In this document: positions 1 through 8,480 of the stretch, one piece after another
How the letters are laid out: each line of letters opens with the position of its first letter
How positions within the stretch are numbered: position 1 is the stretch's first letter
Assembly: GCF_004000945.1 (NCBI RefSeq)
Contig: NZ_BIMF01000011.1
Location: forward strand, 62,001 to 126,000
DNA from: Paenibacillus lautus NBRC 15380
GTDB lineage: Bacteria; Bacillota; Bacilli; Paenibacillales; Paenibacillaceae
Direction of reading: 5' to 3'
DNA: 64,000 nucleotides
Program-made: the position numbers and the translations under genes
Notes under the pieces: generated by a model
Seen by the model: the letters and a program-made list of their open reading frames with translations, nothing else
What the model was told of the DNA's origin: nothing
The model's database searches: none

Positions 1-2
1 AT

Positions 3-110
3 GACCGTGCATATGCCAAAGCGCGAGATATGCGAGCTGCGGAACCTGGAAATGAAGCTGAAGATACGTTCCCATATCATCCAGGAGCTTTGCATGACGG
101 TTTTAAGTAA
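3..110 (+). CDS. C-terminal end of an unknown protein (partial)
   Basis: The frame beginning at base 3 stays open for 35 codons to a TAA at 108-110 and is cut by the window edge. The residues (DRAYAKARDMRAAEPGNEAE, ending HPGALHDGFK) have a normal charged and hydrophilic composition, unlike the other two forward frames, one of which stops early. I do not recognise the family. The call rests only on composition and on the position at the window edge; a chance open frame is possible. Confidence 0.4.
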   Translation, partial: DRAYAKARDMRAAEPGNEAEDTFPYHPGALHDGFK

Positions 111-574
111 TTTTCGCAGCAGTTGGAACACCCCACTATTTTTTGATAGAATATTTCATTCCATGTTTTTCCGGTAGAAATCCGTTAATCTCATCATAAA
201 GGAGATCTGCACAGGTTCACACCGTCTCAGGTACAGAGTTGCTCTCGGTCTCAAGACGTAGATGCGGATAAAACAGTTGCGCCGCGACGATCACCCCGAA
301 TCTGATGATGCGGCCCGTTCACGGTATGCCTATGCATATAAGCCGGGAACATGGCAATTTTGAACGGGTTGTCATCGGCTTATCGAATATGGAGTTGAAC
401 CTGCCTGCCATAAAAAATAATAATTTGACACGGACCCGACATCGGTTCTATTCGGTTTTTTTCGTAATATTAAAAAGTAAGCGCTTCATATTTACGAAAA
501 TGTATACTCCTAGGATAAGCAAGCGATTGTAACTGCCGTAGAGTCCATTAGGTTTACATCATACTGACAAGGAT
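111..574. other. Intergenic stretch, no convincing gene
   Basis: About 460 bases separate the partial gene from the secreted protein. A 75-codon open frame at 305-532 has no ribosome binding site and a composition unlike a real protein, so I do not call it. No hairpin terminator with a T-run was found directly after the stop at 110. The downstream gene's promoter is presumably in the AT-rich part between 415 and 520, but I cannot assign the boxes with confidence. Confidence 0.5.
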
Positions 575-583
575 GTGACTAAG

Positions 584-2974
584 ATGATGTTTTCACATTT
601 CCGTAGGTGCGGGCTTTTGTTTCTGGCGGCAGTTCTAATTTCTGCAATCTGTATCCCATCTCCCCATGCCAAGGCAGCAGCGTTAATTACAATCGATTCC
701 CATCAGGAAGGGCAAACGCTTCAGCCGGGTGTGGCTGAGTTATTCGGGACCTACTCCGGCGTGTATGAGCTTCAGCTCATCGTAAATGGTGAGTTTGTGA
801 CGGATGTTCAGATGGATGATCCCAACGGTGATAACAGCGGGTCCTGGTCCTACAAGCTCGACACAAGTCAATTGGACGGTTCAGTCGAAATTGTGCTGAA
901 AGCAAATGACGCGGTTACGCGTTATGGCATCTGGTCTCCTTGGATTCACCTGAACGTCGATAATCCTGCAGCCCATATTCCGGAAGTAGAGATTACCAGC
1001 CCTATAGAGTATACGTTGCAGCGTAACAAAGTGGATATTAACATATCCGCTACAGGTAAAAATCCGATATCACTTGTTGAGCTGCGCATCAATGGTGGAG
1101 AATGGCTGCAGGTCTCCCCTGCCAAAAACGGATATCAATATACATTCGATTCGCGTCAATCCCCGCAACAGGTTCACAGCCTGGAAGCCAGAGCAACCGA
1201 TACTTATGGCAATACAGGCTATAGCCTAACGGTCTATGCAAGAACAGGGGGGAAGCCCCCGGTTAACCAAGGTAAAAATCCCGCGACGGTTACAGATGCC
1301 GTCTATATGGATCTCATCCATCCTACTCAAGTTAGCGTAATAGATGAAGTATACAATCCCTCCGCGACGAATCCTGAAACGGTAACTAGCAACACCTATA
1401 CTCCGGAACCACTGCCGGATCAGGATCGAGCGATCTGGATCTGGGAAAATGCCTCCTACCCTCTCGTCCTGAATCCGAACTCCCGCGTTGTCCTCTCGTC
1501 CATGGCAAAGGATACAACGACCTTTAATCAACGTCCGATTACGACACTTTATTTGGCTGTCGGTCAATATAACGGAACCAAAATGCTGGAGGATCATCGA
1601 AGCGAGGTTCAACAATTCATCGAGTGGGCACACGCCGAGGGTTTTCGGGTTCAAGCGTTGATCGCCGGCGGTACTACCCCGCCTTACTTCGGAGCCTATA
1701 GTCGATATCAGACTCATGCCGTAAGGGAATTTGAGCAGATATTGAATTACAATTTGGCCTCAGGCGAGTCCGCACGTTTTGATGGCGTGAACTTGGATAC
1801 AGAACCGTATATCCTGCCGGATTTCAAAACTGCAAAGCCTTCCGTCCAGATTCAGTACCTGGATATGCTGCAGCTGCTAATGGAACGTAAGCAGGCATCG
1901 GGACTCGCCTTGTCAGTCGGCGCCGCGATTCCAAGATGGTACGACACTTCTGCCGACGCCAGCAATATTTCATGGAACGGAAAGACGAAATGGCTGTCTG
2001 AGCATATTCAGGACACAGCCGATTATATCTCGATTATGAATTATCGCGATCAGGCCGAAGGCAGCGCCGGCATCATCGCGCAAGCGCTAAATGAGCTGGC
2101 CTATGCCAATTCGATCGGCAAGCCGAAGTCGGTTGTGATCGGAGTCGAGACGAAAGACATCGCGGATGGCGGGGATCCGGAAACCATCAGCTTCCATGAA
2201 GAAGGGCGAACTTATATGGAGCAGGAGTTAAACAAGGTGTACGACGCATTTCTGAATGATTCGGCGTTTGGCGGCATTGCACTCCATCATTACTCCTCGA
2301 TCGTTGATTTCCCAAGCGAATGGGGCCCTGGCGGCTACGCATGGCAGCCTCCTTCCGACCTTGAACCACCAAGCACGGTTAGCGGGGCAACAGCGGCCAT
2401 GTTTGATTTTCAGCGCATTCATGTATCTTACAATATGGCGATGGATAACACGGCGGTGAATGCATATCGGATCTACCGCGGGACCGAAGCCAACTTTGAG
2501 ATCGGACCGGCTACTTTAGCCGGAACCTCCAAAGGACTTTCCTACAAAGATAACGGGCTGCTGCCGAGCACCACCTATTATTATAAAATCACGGCAGTTG
2601 ATATCAGCGGCAATGAAGGAGCTGCCAGCGCGGCTGCTTCAGCAACAACAGCACCGTCCACCATGAAACCGATGGTGATTGATCAGATGACCGTCACCTA
2701 CTCTGCCGGTGTCGCCAGTGTCTCCTTGCAGATGGTCGATATGGAAACAAGGCTGCCTGTTACGGCCAAGATCAGCGGACGATTCACCCATATGGCAGGC
2801 AAATATGTTAATGCCGCAACAAATGCGGAAGGCGTATTCCAATCGCAGTCCGAGCTCATCTCCGTTTCCCGAGGGGAGATCGGTTTCCTGCCGCGGCGCA
2901 TCATGGCGGACTCCTATTACTGGGCCAGTGCTTATGACCAACTCCCGTACCCGACGGTAATATGGGAGCCCTGA
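584..2974 (+). CDS. Secreted Ig-like / TIM-barrel / fibronectin III protein, probable glycoside-hydrolase-like
   Basis: The protein has about 796 residues. It begins with a signal peptide: basic FRRCGLL, a hydrophobic LFLAAVLISAIC core, and cleavage near the AKAAA stretch. Two Ig-like beta domains follow (about 35-130 and 135-225). Then comes a barrel-like region (about 290-620) containing GVNLDTEPY, ALSVGAAIPRWYD and YISIMNYRDQ, which resembles the beta-strand/acidic-residue pattern of GH18-like barrels. A fibronectin III domain (about 640-725, with AYRIYRGTE and PSTTYYYKITAVD) and a short beta-rich tail complete it. I prefer the ATG at 584 over the GTG at 575, because AAGGA at 569-573 is about 10 bases from the ATG but only 1-2 from the GTG. 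It is likely exported and acts on a polysaccharide; the substrate is unknown. The chitinase next door faces it convergently, which fits a shared extracellular carbohydrate role. Confidence 0.75.
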   Translation: MMFSHFRRCGLLFLAAVLISAICIPSPHAKAAALITIDSHQEGQTLQPGVAELFGTYSGVYELQLIVNGEFVTDVQMDDPNGDNSGSWSYKLDTSQLDGSVEIVLKANDAVTRYGIWSPWIHLNVDNPAAHIPEVEITSPIEYTLQRNKVDINISATGKNPISLVELRINGGEWLQVSPAKNGYQYTFDSRQSPQQVHSLEARATDTYGNTGYSLTVYARTGGKPPVNQGKNPATVTDAVYMDLIHPTQVSVIDEVYNPSATNPETVTSNTYTPEPLPDQDRAIWIWENASYPLVLNPNSRVVLSSMAKDTTTFNQRPITTLYLAVGQYNGTKMLEDHRSEVQQFIEWAHAEGFRVQALIAGGTTPPYFGAYSRYQTHAVREFEQILNYNLASGESARFDGVNLDTEPYILPDFKTAKPSVQIQYLDMLQLLMERKQASGLALSVGAAIPRWYDTSADASNISWNGKTKWLSEHIQDTADYISIMNYRDQAEGSAGIIAQALNELAYANSIGKPKSVVIGVETKDIADGGDPETISFHEEGRTYMEQELNKVYDAFLNDSAFGGIALHHYSSIVDFPSEWGPGGYAWQPPSDLEPPSTVSGATAAMFDFQRIHVSYNMAMDNTAVNAYRIYRGTEANFEIGPATLAGTSKGLSYKDNGLLPSTTYYYKITAVDISGNEGAASAAASATTAPSTMKPMVIDQMTVTYSAGVASVSLQMVDMETRLPVTAKISGRFTHMAGKYVNAATNAEGVFQSQSELISVSRGEIGFLPRRIMADSYYWASAYDQLPYPTVIWEP

Positions 2975-3010
2975 GGCTCTGTTTGATCGTAAATTACAGT
3001 CGCAGATAGA

Positions 3011-3250
3011 CAAGAGACGCCCGGGCCTAGGCCTGGGCGTATTGTTGCTTCACTATTTTGCATGATAAAAAACAGCCGTCCTCCTTACAGTGTCTATGGA
3101 CGAAGCGATGCAGCAATACAGCACTACGTATGCGGATCATGCTTCCGATCCCTATTGCCCCCAGATTTCTTATGATCCTATTATAAGGTTGAAATCCGGG
3201 GACAAAGGGGACCGCTCTGCTTCTCCAGCATAATTCCGCCTTCTCCGTTG
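3011..3250. repeat. Repeat copy 1 flanking the chitinase gene
   Basis: This copy shares three blocks in direct orientation with 5091-5340: the CGCCCGGGCCTAGGC block, an ACCGTCCTCCTT-type block (CAGCCGTCCTCCTT here), and a 132-base core (3119-3250 against 5209-5340). By eye the core has about 13 differences, so roughly 90 percent identity with no gap. Inside the core, TTGCCCCCAGATTTC can pair with GAAATCCGGGG(A/G)CAA about 20 bases later, giving a strong stem-loop. The copies have no coding potential and no obvious transposase. The element could be a non-autonomous mobile element, a structured RNA, or a duplication scar. Confidence 0.7.
3017..3040. terminator. Palindromic terminator-like hairpin
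   Basis: A 24-base near-perfect inverted repeat (ACGCCCGGGCCT and AGGCCTGGGCGT) lies 42 bases after the stop of the secreted protein. The following sequence is only moderately T-rich, so termination is inferred. The left half of the same palindrome recurs at 5097-5112 in the second repeat copy. Confidence 0.5.
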
Positions 3251-3373
3251 AAGTTAGGTATCCAAATAGAAACCTCTCTATGATAATGACGGTTTAATAC
3301 CACCACCTATCAAAGAGAGGTTTCCTTCTATTAAATATAAAAATCTACTGAAATTGTACTAATATCATTAATG

Positions 3374-4837
3374 TTAAGGCAGCGTGTTCAAGAATGGTCT
3401 CACCGTTTTGGCAAGCGTGTAATTCGTGGTCGCATCCCAGTTAATGGACCAAGTCATCGCTCCCCGGATAGCAGGGTATTTAGCAATGGGCTTATAACTT
3501 CCACAGCTGTTTCCAGTTGCTAAACAATTTAGGGCATTATTTACGACCGTTGAAGAAACATATCCTCCTCCAGCAGCTGAAGAGGTAGCAGGTACTCCTA
3601 TTCCCAATTGGGAAGGTGATACCCACTGCAGCGTTAAGTCCGAAAGAGCCGTCAGGAAATCAACCGTGCCTTGGGAATAGCATTTTCCGTCACGTCCTAG
3701 CATGCATCCAGAATTATAATACTGGACGTTAATTACGGTTGTCATATCCTTCAGATTGTTATAAAGCTGCATATAAGAGGTGTTTGGATTCTGCATGTCT
3801 ATCGTTTGGGGAGCCATCGTCAGAACAAAATCATTTCCTACTTTTTGCTTCAGTTGGCGGATCGCATTGGTTAAATTAGGTACATTCATACCGTGCTCCA
3901 GATCAATGTCTATCCCATCAAGACCAAATTGAGTGATGATTCCGTACATGCTGTTCACAAAGTTCGCTACATTCGGGGAAGGATTATTCAAATTAATGTT
4001 CCCCATTTCCCCTCCAATGGATATAATGACCTTCTTGCCTTGAGCGCGTTTGGCCTGAATATCCGCGATCAGTTCGGCATTGGTGTACCCGCCAAGCGCT
4101 GCGGATAGAGCAGAATCTACAGTGAAAGTGACACCACCAGGGTTAGCAGGGTCCATCTCAGCAAACGCTAAAACAATGATGTCGTACTGATCCGGTATAT
4201 CTCTCACTTTCAATTTGCTCGCACCATTAACAAAGTTCTGCCAGTACCCTGTCAATATATGCTTCGCCGGCTGGGGACCTCCCCCTGTTTCTTCTGAAGT
4301 GGTTGCATTCACGGTCGCACTAGCAGTAGAAAGATTCCCGGCAGCATCCTTAGCAATGACCTTAAAAGAATATGTCGTGTTCGGTGAAAGACCCGTTATT
4401 ATCGCTGTCGTACCGGTAACAGAAATGGCAAGGGATGTGCCTTGGTATACATCATACCCTGTCACGCCTACATTGTCCGTAGATGCTTGCCAGGATAAAG
4501 TAACACTTGAAGAGGTGACTGCACTTACAGTTACATTCGTAGGAGTTGTCGGAGCTACAGTATCATTACCTCCACCCCCTTGAACAAACTGCCACAATGC
4601 AGGAACATTGGGCGGTTCCCATCCGGGTAATGAGGTATGAGATTGAATTGCTTTATACGTTTTTCCATCGTACGTCACGTTGTCGTTTACGGCATAAGAT
4701 ACATTGGGTGCCCAAGCACCTCGTTCTGCTGCAGACACCTCAAGGGGAAAAAAGTTCATCACCATAGACACGACGACCAATAAAGGCAACATCATCATTC
4801 TCGATTTGTCCAGCACTCTGGATAAACCCTTTTTCAT
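3374..4837 (-). CDS. Secreted chitinase, GH18 with CBM5 and FnIII
   Basis: This enzyme hydrolyses chitin beta-1,4 links outside the cell. The 487-residue protein has a signal peptide (about 1-37, ending VSAAERG). A CBM5/12 chitin-binding module follows (about 38-86: AWAPNVSYAVNDNVTYDGKT, then WEPP and ALWQF). A fibronectin III domain (about 94-182) and a GH18 barrel (about 192-485) complete it. The GH18 catalytic signature DxxDxDxE is intact at D307-G-I-D310-I-D312-L-E314, with E314 the expected acid. The SIGGE strand motif is at 273-277. The order resembles chitinase D-type enzymes of Bacillus and Paenibacillus. It is a single-gene unit with long noncoding flanks; two related repeats bracket it. 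Regulation cannot be read confidently. Confidence 0.93.
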   Translation of the reverse strand: MKKGLSRVLDKSRMMMLPLLVVVSMVMNFFPLEVSAAERGAWAPNVSYAVNDNVTYDGKTYKAIQSHTSLPGWEPPNVPALWQFVQGGGGNDTVAPTTPTNVTVSAVTSSSVTLSWQASTDNVGVTGYDVYQGTSLAISVTGTTAIITGLSPNTTYSFKVIAKDAAGNLSTASATVNATTSEETGGGPQPAKHILTGYWQNFVNGASKLKVRDIPDQYDIIVLAFAEMDPANPGGVTFTVDSALSAALGGYTNAELIADIQAKRAQGKKVIISIGGEMGNINLNNPSPNVANFVNSMYGIITQFGLDGIDIDLEHGMNVPNLTNAIRQLKQKVGNDFVLTMAPQTIDMQNPNTSYMQLYNNLKDMTTVINVQYYNSGCMLGRDGKCYSQGTVDFLTALSDLTLQWVSPSQLGIGVPATSSAAGGGYVSSTVVNNALNCLATGNSCGSYKPIAKYPAIRGAMTWSINWDATTNYTLAKTVRPFLNTLP

Positions 4838-5090
4838 CCATTAATCCCTCCTCAAAATAAGTGATAGTTAAGCCTTAGCCTATGTTGCGTAAGACGACAT
4901 CACCTCCTTTATAAAACACGATGATCTTGCTAAATTCCCTTAAATTAGGTCGATTCATTTCATTTACTCAATTTTGATTAATTTACATATTTAGTAAATT
5001 GATTCATATGTCAAGAATTTACTTTATATGTTAATTTTTATCAATAGCTCTAACGGATCAATTTGTGTTGTATGTAAGAAGATTTTCTAA

Positions 5091-5340
5091 CAAGATACGC
5101 CCGGGCCTAGGCAACACAAAAACAACCGTCCTCCTTGAAATGGTTTCAGGAGAACGGCCTCTTCGATCATTATATGCAATGGTGATAAAAACCCAACTCA
5201 TCGTGAGGCAGCACTACGTATGCGGATCATGCTTTCGATCCCTGTTGCCCCCAGATTTCTTATTGTACTTCTCCAAGGTTGAAATCCGGGGGCAAAGGGG
5301 ACCGCTCCGCTTCTCCAGCATGATTCCGCCTTCTCCGTTG
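5091..5340. repeat. Repeat copy 2 flanking the chitinase gene
   Basis: This is the second copy of the element described at 3011-3250. It starts with CAAGATACGCCCGGGCCTAG and ends with TTCTCCGTTG. It sits upstream of the chitinase gene, whose start is at 4837, so the two copies bracket the gene in the same orientation. The stem TTGCCCCCAGATTTC / GAAATCCGGGGGCAA (5245-5259 with 5280-5294) is better preserved here, with one G-T type mismatch. Between 4838 and 5090 I see AT-rich promoter-like sequence but no gene. Confidence 0.7.
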
Positions 5341-5449
5341 GAGTCTGGAAGACCCTCAAATGCGAATTATCGAACATGCGTCAATATATCAGGTTTGAAC
5401 CCTAATGACAGTTAGAGACTGGATATAATCGGTGAAATCTTGATTATTT

Positions 5450-6163
5450 TCAAAATTCAATCTCCGCATCAACAAAATATCGGCCCCTTACCCCACCAAT
5501 CACTTTGTTAAGTTCACTCAGCACCCGTTTCTCTTCGACAGGATCGGTCCACCAATTGTCACGTCTCCCTAGAGAACGATGGTCCGGACACCATACATAC
5601 TCATACCAAGGGGGCATAAAAGTCTTGAGCATAAGTTGGCATCGGCGCATATGACCAGGTGCACTGACAAGCAAGAGTCGGTGGATTCGTTGTAACCCCA
5701 ATGCCCGGTCTAGCACGGTTAGGGAGGCCATAATGTTTTCCTTCGTATGGTTGGACATCGTTTCAATAAAAATGGATTCTGCCGGAACACCCATTTTTAT
5801 CGCTTCATCCCGCATCATAACCGCCTCAGGTTGCTCCCACTCGCCAAATCGGTCTCCACCAGTGAATAATAGATAGGGGGCGCGTCCGCTTTTGTATAAT
5901 TCAACCGCTTTCCATACCCGGTCCAGGTTTTTTCCGCCAAACACAAAGATACAATCTCCGGACTAAGTACCATCATCAACTTCCGTTTCCGCTCCGAACA
6001 CCACCGTTGTGATCTGTTCTCTCGTTAATGTCTCTGGATTCATCTGTGAGATCAGCAATAAGATCGCCTCCCGTTTATCATATTCATCAAAACCCAAGCC
6101 AGGCTTGGTCGACTTCCGTATCGATAAAATTACACAAGTTTTGCAGCGTCTAGAGCCCTCCAT
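5450..6163 (-). pseudogene. YdcF/DUF218-family protein interrupted by a TAG stop
   Basis: Two open frames, 6163-5963 and 5944-5450, lie in exactly the same reading frame, separated by one TAG codon (complement of 5963-5965). Joined, they give a typical YdcF-like protein of about 236 residues. The N-terminal half has NPETLTREQITTVVFGAETE, then the stop, then SGDCIFVFGGKNLDRVWKAV and a DUF218 Rossmann-like domain with LLFTGGD, ESIFIETMSNHTKEN and LLLVSAPGHMRRC. YdcF proteins bind nucleotide-like ligands; the cellular role is unsettled. Conservation on both sides of the stop argues for a recent nonsense change. The GTG at 5944 could allow translation of the second part, but that lacks the first strand of the domain. 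A sequencing error is the main alternative. Confidence 0.85.
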
Positions 6164-6205
6164 GTTCCATAAACGTTGGACTGAACGAGAACTCTATGCT
6201 TTAGC

Positions 6206-6514
6206 CTAATCTACTGATTTAACCCGCTTTGCCATAATAATATCCGGTTTTCCTATTCCATTCGCATCTGGTATAACGCCGACGATTGCAAAACATAACT
6301 TTCTATAAAAGTTCGCTGGGTGATCTAGACTTTCAAAATTGGATAGATGGGACGGAATATCATCATACAAATTCACGTTTGCTAGACTGGTTTGATTATA
6401 CTCATCATCCGTACCCAATATGGCAGAGTCTATTGTGGGCCATGCTTCAAAACTCTCATGCAGTAGCCTCGCTGTTTAATTTATCTTTTCAGTATCCGTT
6501 TCTAACAAATCCAT
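6206..6514 (-). pseudogene. GNAT acetyltransferase remnant (AAC(6')-like), stop plus internal deletion
   Basis: One reading frame from the ATG at 6514 to the stop at 6206 encodes MDLLETDTEKIN, a TAA, TARLLHESFEAWPTIDSAI, then jumps directly to LGTDDEYNQTSLANVNLYDD and a normal C-terminus (FYRKLCFAIVGVIPDANGIG, then MAKRV). In related acetyltransferases about 50-60 residues carrying the acetyl-CoA binding core lie between these two parts. That middle is missing here and one early codon is a stop. The remnant cannot be an active acyltransferase. It lies between two other damaged genes on the same strand. Confidence 0.85.
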
Positions 6515-6563
6515 TATGATCATGCATGTACTCCCACCATTCTTTAGATTCTATAACATCATC

Positions 6564-7112
6564 TCATTCCTTTAGATTACTCAAAAAAAGACGAATCACG
6601 CGATCGTCCCATACCTGAACTTCAATATATCGTTCTGGTCCTTGATCTCCATCTTTATTCCAATCTTGCGGCCAACCATATTCATCCACCAGCCGGAGGA
6701 CTTCATTCTTTAAGTAAACCTTCCCTCTGTAAGGCTTGTCGTCTTTATAGCGCATTGTGGGAAATAAGTCACCATAAGTAAAGCTAATCGTCTCGGGGGC
6801 AACATCAGCGAGGGGAATCCTGACTTCCCTCCCGTTCTGATACCAATGCTTGATCCATTCGCAAGGGCCAAGTGTCATGTAATGTGGATATGTATTCGTC
6901 GGCCTGCCCCCCTTGGCTATGAATAAATCTCTTGCACGCATTTCAAGATCCCGACGAATAACGATATAATCATCTGAGCGTTGACTCGCAAACATATTTT
7001 TATTTTGTTGGAGTCTTCTCTGAACTTGCTGTGCTTCTTCTATGGATAGTGCGGATAGATTTCGAAAGGGTCCGGTTGCTGCTTCATAATAATGATATAA
7101 GAATAATTCCAT
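6564..7112 (-). CDS. Hypothetical cytoplasmic protein
   Basis: A 182-residue protein with no signal peptide or membrane segment. I place the start at the ATG at 7112 (MELFLYHYYEAATGPFRNLS) because AAGGAAAGG lies just upstream; the open frame itself extends further up without a ribosome site and would overlap the next gene. It contains a conserved-looking C-terminal region with GDLFPTMRYKDDKPYRG, EYGWPQDWNKDGDQ and RYIEVQVWDD. I have seen similar group-specific Bacillales proteins but know no function. It follows the membrane-anchored protein at 7141-7701 by 28 bases and may share its transcript. Confidence 0.75.
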   Translation of the reverse strand: MELFLYHYYEAATGPFRNLSALSIEEAQQVQRRLQQNKNMFASQRSDDYIVIRRDLEMRARDLFIAKGGRPTNTYPHYMTLGPCEWIKHWYQNGREVRIPLADVAPETISFTYGDLFPTMRYKDDKPYRGKVYLKNEVLRLVDEYGWPQDWNKDGDQGPERYIEVQVWDDRVIRLFLSNLKE

Positions 7113-7140
7113 GGATTTTTCCTTTCCTTGTGAAACCATA

Positions 7141-7701
7141 CTACTGTCTCCTCCAAAACTCAGGATCTCCCATTTCATACAACATCTCGCCCTCATCGTT
7201 GAAACTTCGAATGGTAATGGGTGAGTTCAAGACTTCGTCCATAAGCGCATACCACATGGTATAAGATTTATTCTTTATTATGGTGGCTGCCTTATTTTTC
7301 TCACTTAATAGAACGATATGGCTGGTTTCCGGATTATTCACGATCCCATACAACAAATGAATGTTTTCCGACGGTGATTCTTTTCCATACCATGCTAATT
7401 GATTTTCAATGCCCACCTGATCTTTCCCGATATACCCTTTTAATTTAAAGCCTCGGTATGCTTCCTTTAATGTTACTACCCCTATTTCGTTTTGTAATGT
7501 TGAGAAAAACACCAGTGTATTATTCTTATCCAAATGTACATGCAATATCTCATTGAGACCTGGCTCCAACTCACGGATAGTTTTTTCAATCTGGCTATAG
7601 ACAGTATCCTTTCTCAGTGACCCAATAAAGAGAATAGTAATGCAGATAACGACGATCAACGTAATGGAGATCACAGCTATTTTTTTGTTAGATAACCGCA
7701 T
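7141..7701 (-). CDS. Hypothetical membrane-anchored protein
   Basis: About 186 residues. An N-terminal transmembrane helix (VISITLIVVICITILFIG) is followed by an extracytoplasmic soluble domain with no motif I recognise (e.g. EPGLNEILHVHLDKNNTLVF). The start is set at the second of two adjacent ATG codons, behind AAGGAGG; the GTG at 7716 lies within the ribosome site region. It probably forms a short transcript with the downstream gene at 6564-7112. Function unknown. Confidence 0.7.
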   Translation of the reverse strand: MRLSNKKIAVISITLIVVICITILFIGSLRKDTVYSQIEKTIRELEPGLNEILHVHLDKNNTLVFFSTLQNEIGVVTLKEAYRGFKLKGYIGKDQVGIENQLAWYGKESPSENIHLLYGIVNNPETSHIVLLSEKNKAATIIKNKSYTMWYALMDEVLNSPITIRSFNDEGEMLYEMGDPEFWRRQ

Positions 7702-7966
7702 CATAACCTCCTTCACGAAACTTTATATAACTACTGTTTTTTATCAATTTTCTGCGTAGTTCTATTAATTCATGGGAAATCACTGCTAGATAAAGGACAT
7801 CCATACTCCCGAAATAATTCGGAGCTCCCACACGTATTGGAAAATCACCGAAATTCGAAATCACCTTTTGACACGGTGGTAGCCACCTTATATCTTCCGT
7901 TAGTCCACATGCTTGATTATATTTCCGTGTAAATCCGTTGTTTGGCGAATCGCTCAATGCTTTCAA
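7688..7966 (-). CDS. Small hypothetical ORF, possibly a gene fragment
   Basis: An open frame of 92 codons overlaps the start of the next gene by about 14 bases. The composition is protein-like (GLTEDIRWLPPCQKVISNFG, ISHELIELRRKLIKN), but I recognise no family and see no good ribosome site. It lies between a frameshifted gene and an intact one in the decay zone, so it may be the tail of a lost gene. Confidence 0.35.
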   Translation of the reverse strand: MKALSDSPNNGFTRKYNQACGLTEDIRWLPPCQKVISNFGDFPIRVGAPNYFGSMDVLYLAVISHELIELRRKLIKNSSYIKFREGGYDAVI

Positions 7967-7992
7967 ACCGTCTCAAGCAGTCCATGATCATA

Positions 7993-8444
7993 TTACTGTA
8001 AACGGTAGTATCCTCTACAAAATATACTATTCTTAGGTTTAATAAGAATTAAAAAAGAATTGATGATATCAGAAGATGATATGACCATGTTAAACCAACA
8101 AATGTATAACATGAGTGATTTCATAAATCCGCTCATAAATATTGAAGCAAAAGCTGGAACTATAGACACCATCATAAGCGGAAGACTCATGAATAACCAA
8201 AATCTCTATTAGATAGGGAAGCATTTGTATTAAGCCAAAAAAATATGACGCTAAAAGTCAAACTTATATCACCAAGCTTATAAATAACTATAATGTGAAA
8301 GAACTCGTGTAATATGAATATACAAGCACTAAATAGGATTAATGTTACAAAATATCGGTTCGCAATCAGTAAAGGACAATGCTTCTTATGATCCAACTGC
8401 TGATCAATTTCCCGTAAGGGTGCGGGCAAGGACATCTGAGGCAA
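7993..8444 (-). pseudogene. DUF3267-type zincin membrane protein, frameshifted
   Basis: Two overlapping frames together look like one DUF3267 putative zincin peptidase. The first (8444-8187) has a transmembrane helix and the metal-site motif HEFFH (in CIFILHEFFHIIVIYKLGD). The second (8190-7993) carries further membrane segments and the family-like SSSDIINSFLILIKPKNSIF near the end. The frames meet at an ATGA overlap at 8187-8190, where a continuous family member would be expected, so I read this as a one-base indel. Two coupled small proteins is a less likely alternative, because the break falls inside a normally single domain. Adjacent genes are also damaged. Confidence 0.75.
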
Positions 8445-8480
8445 ATAAGGGAAACGCTGAATGCTGTTGACAGGTTGGTA

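Noticed and set aside
305..532. 75-codon open frame on the plus strand
   Set aside because: No ribosome site, unlikely composition (His/Arg/Met-rich start) and no resemblance to any family; probably chance.
8187..8190. ATGA overlap taken as two coupled small genes
   Set aside because: Both halves belong to one DUF3267-type protein and the break lies inside the domain; an indel is the simpler reading.
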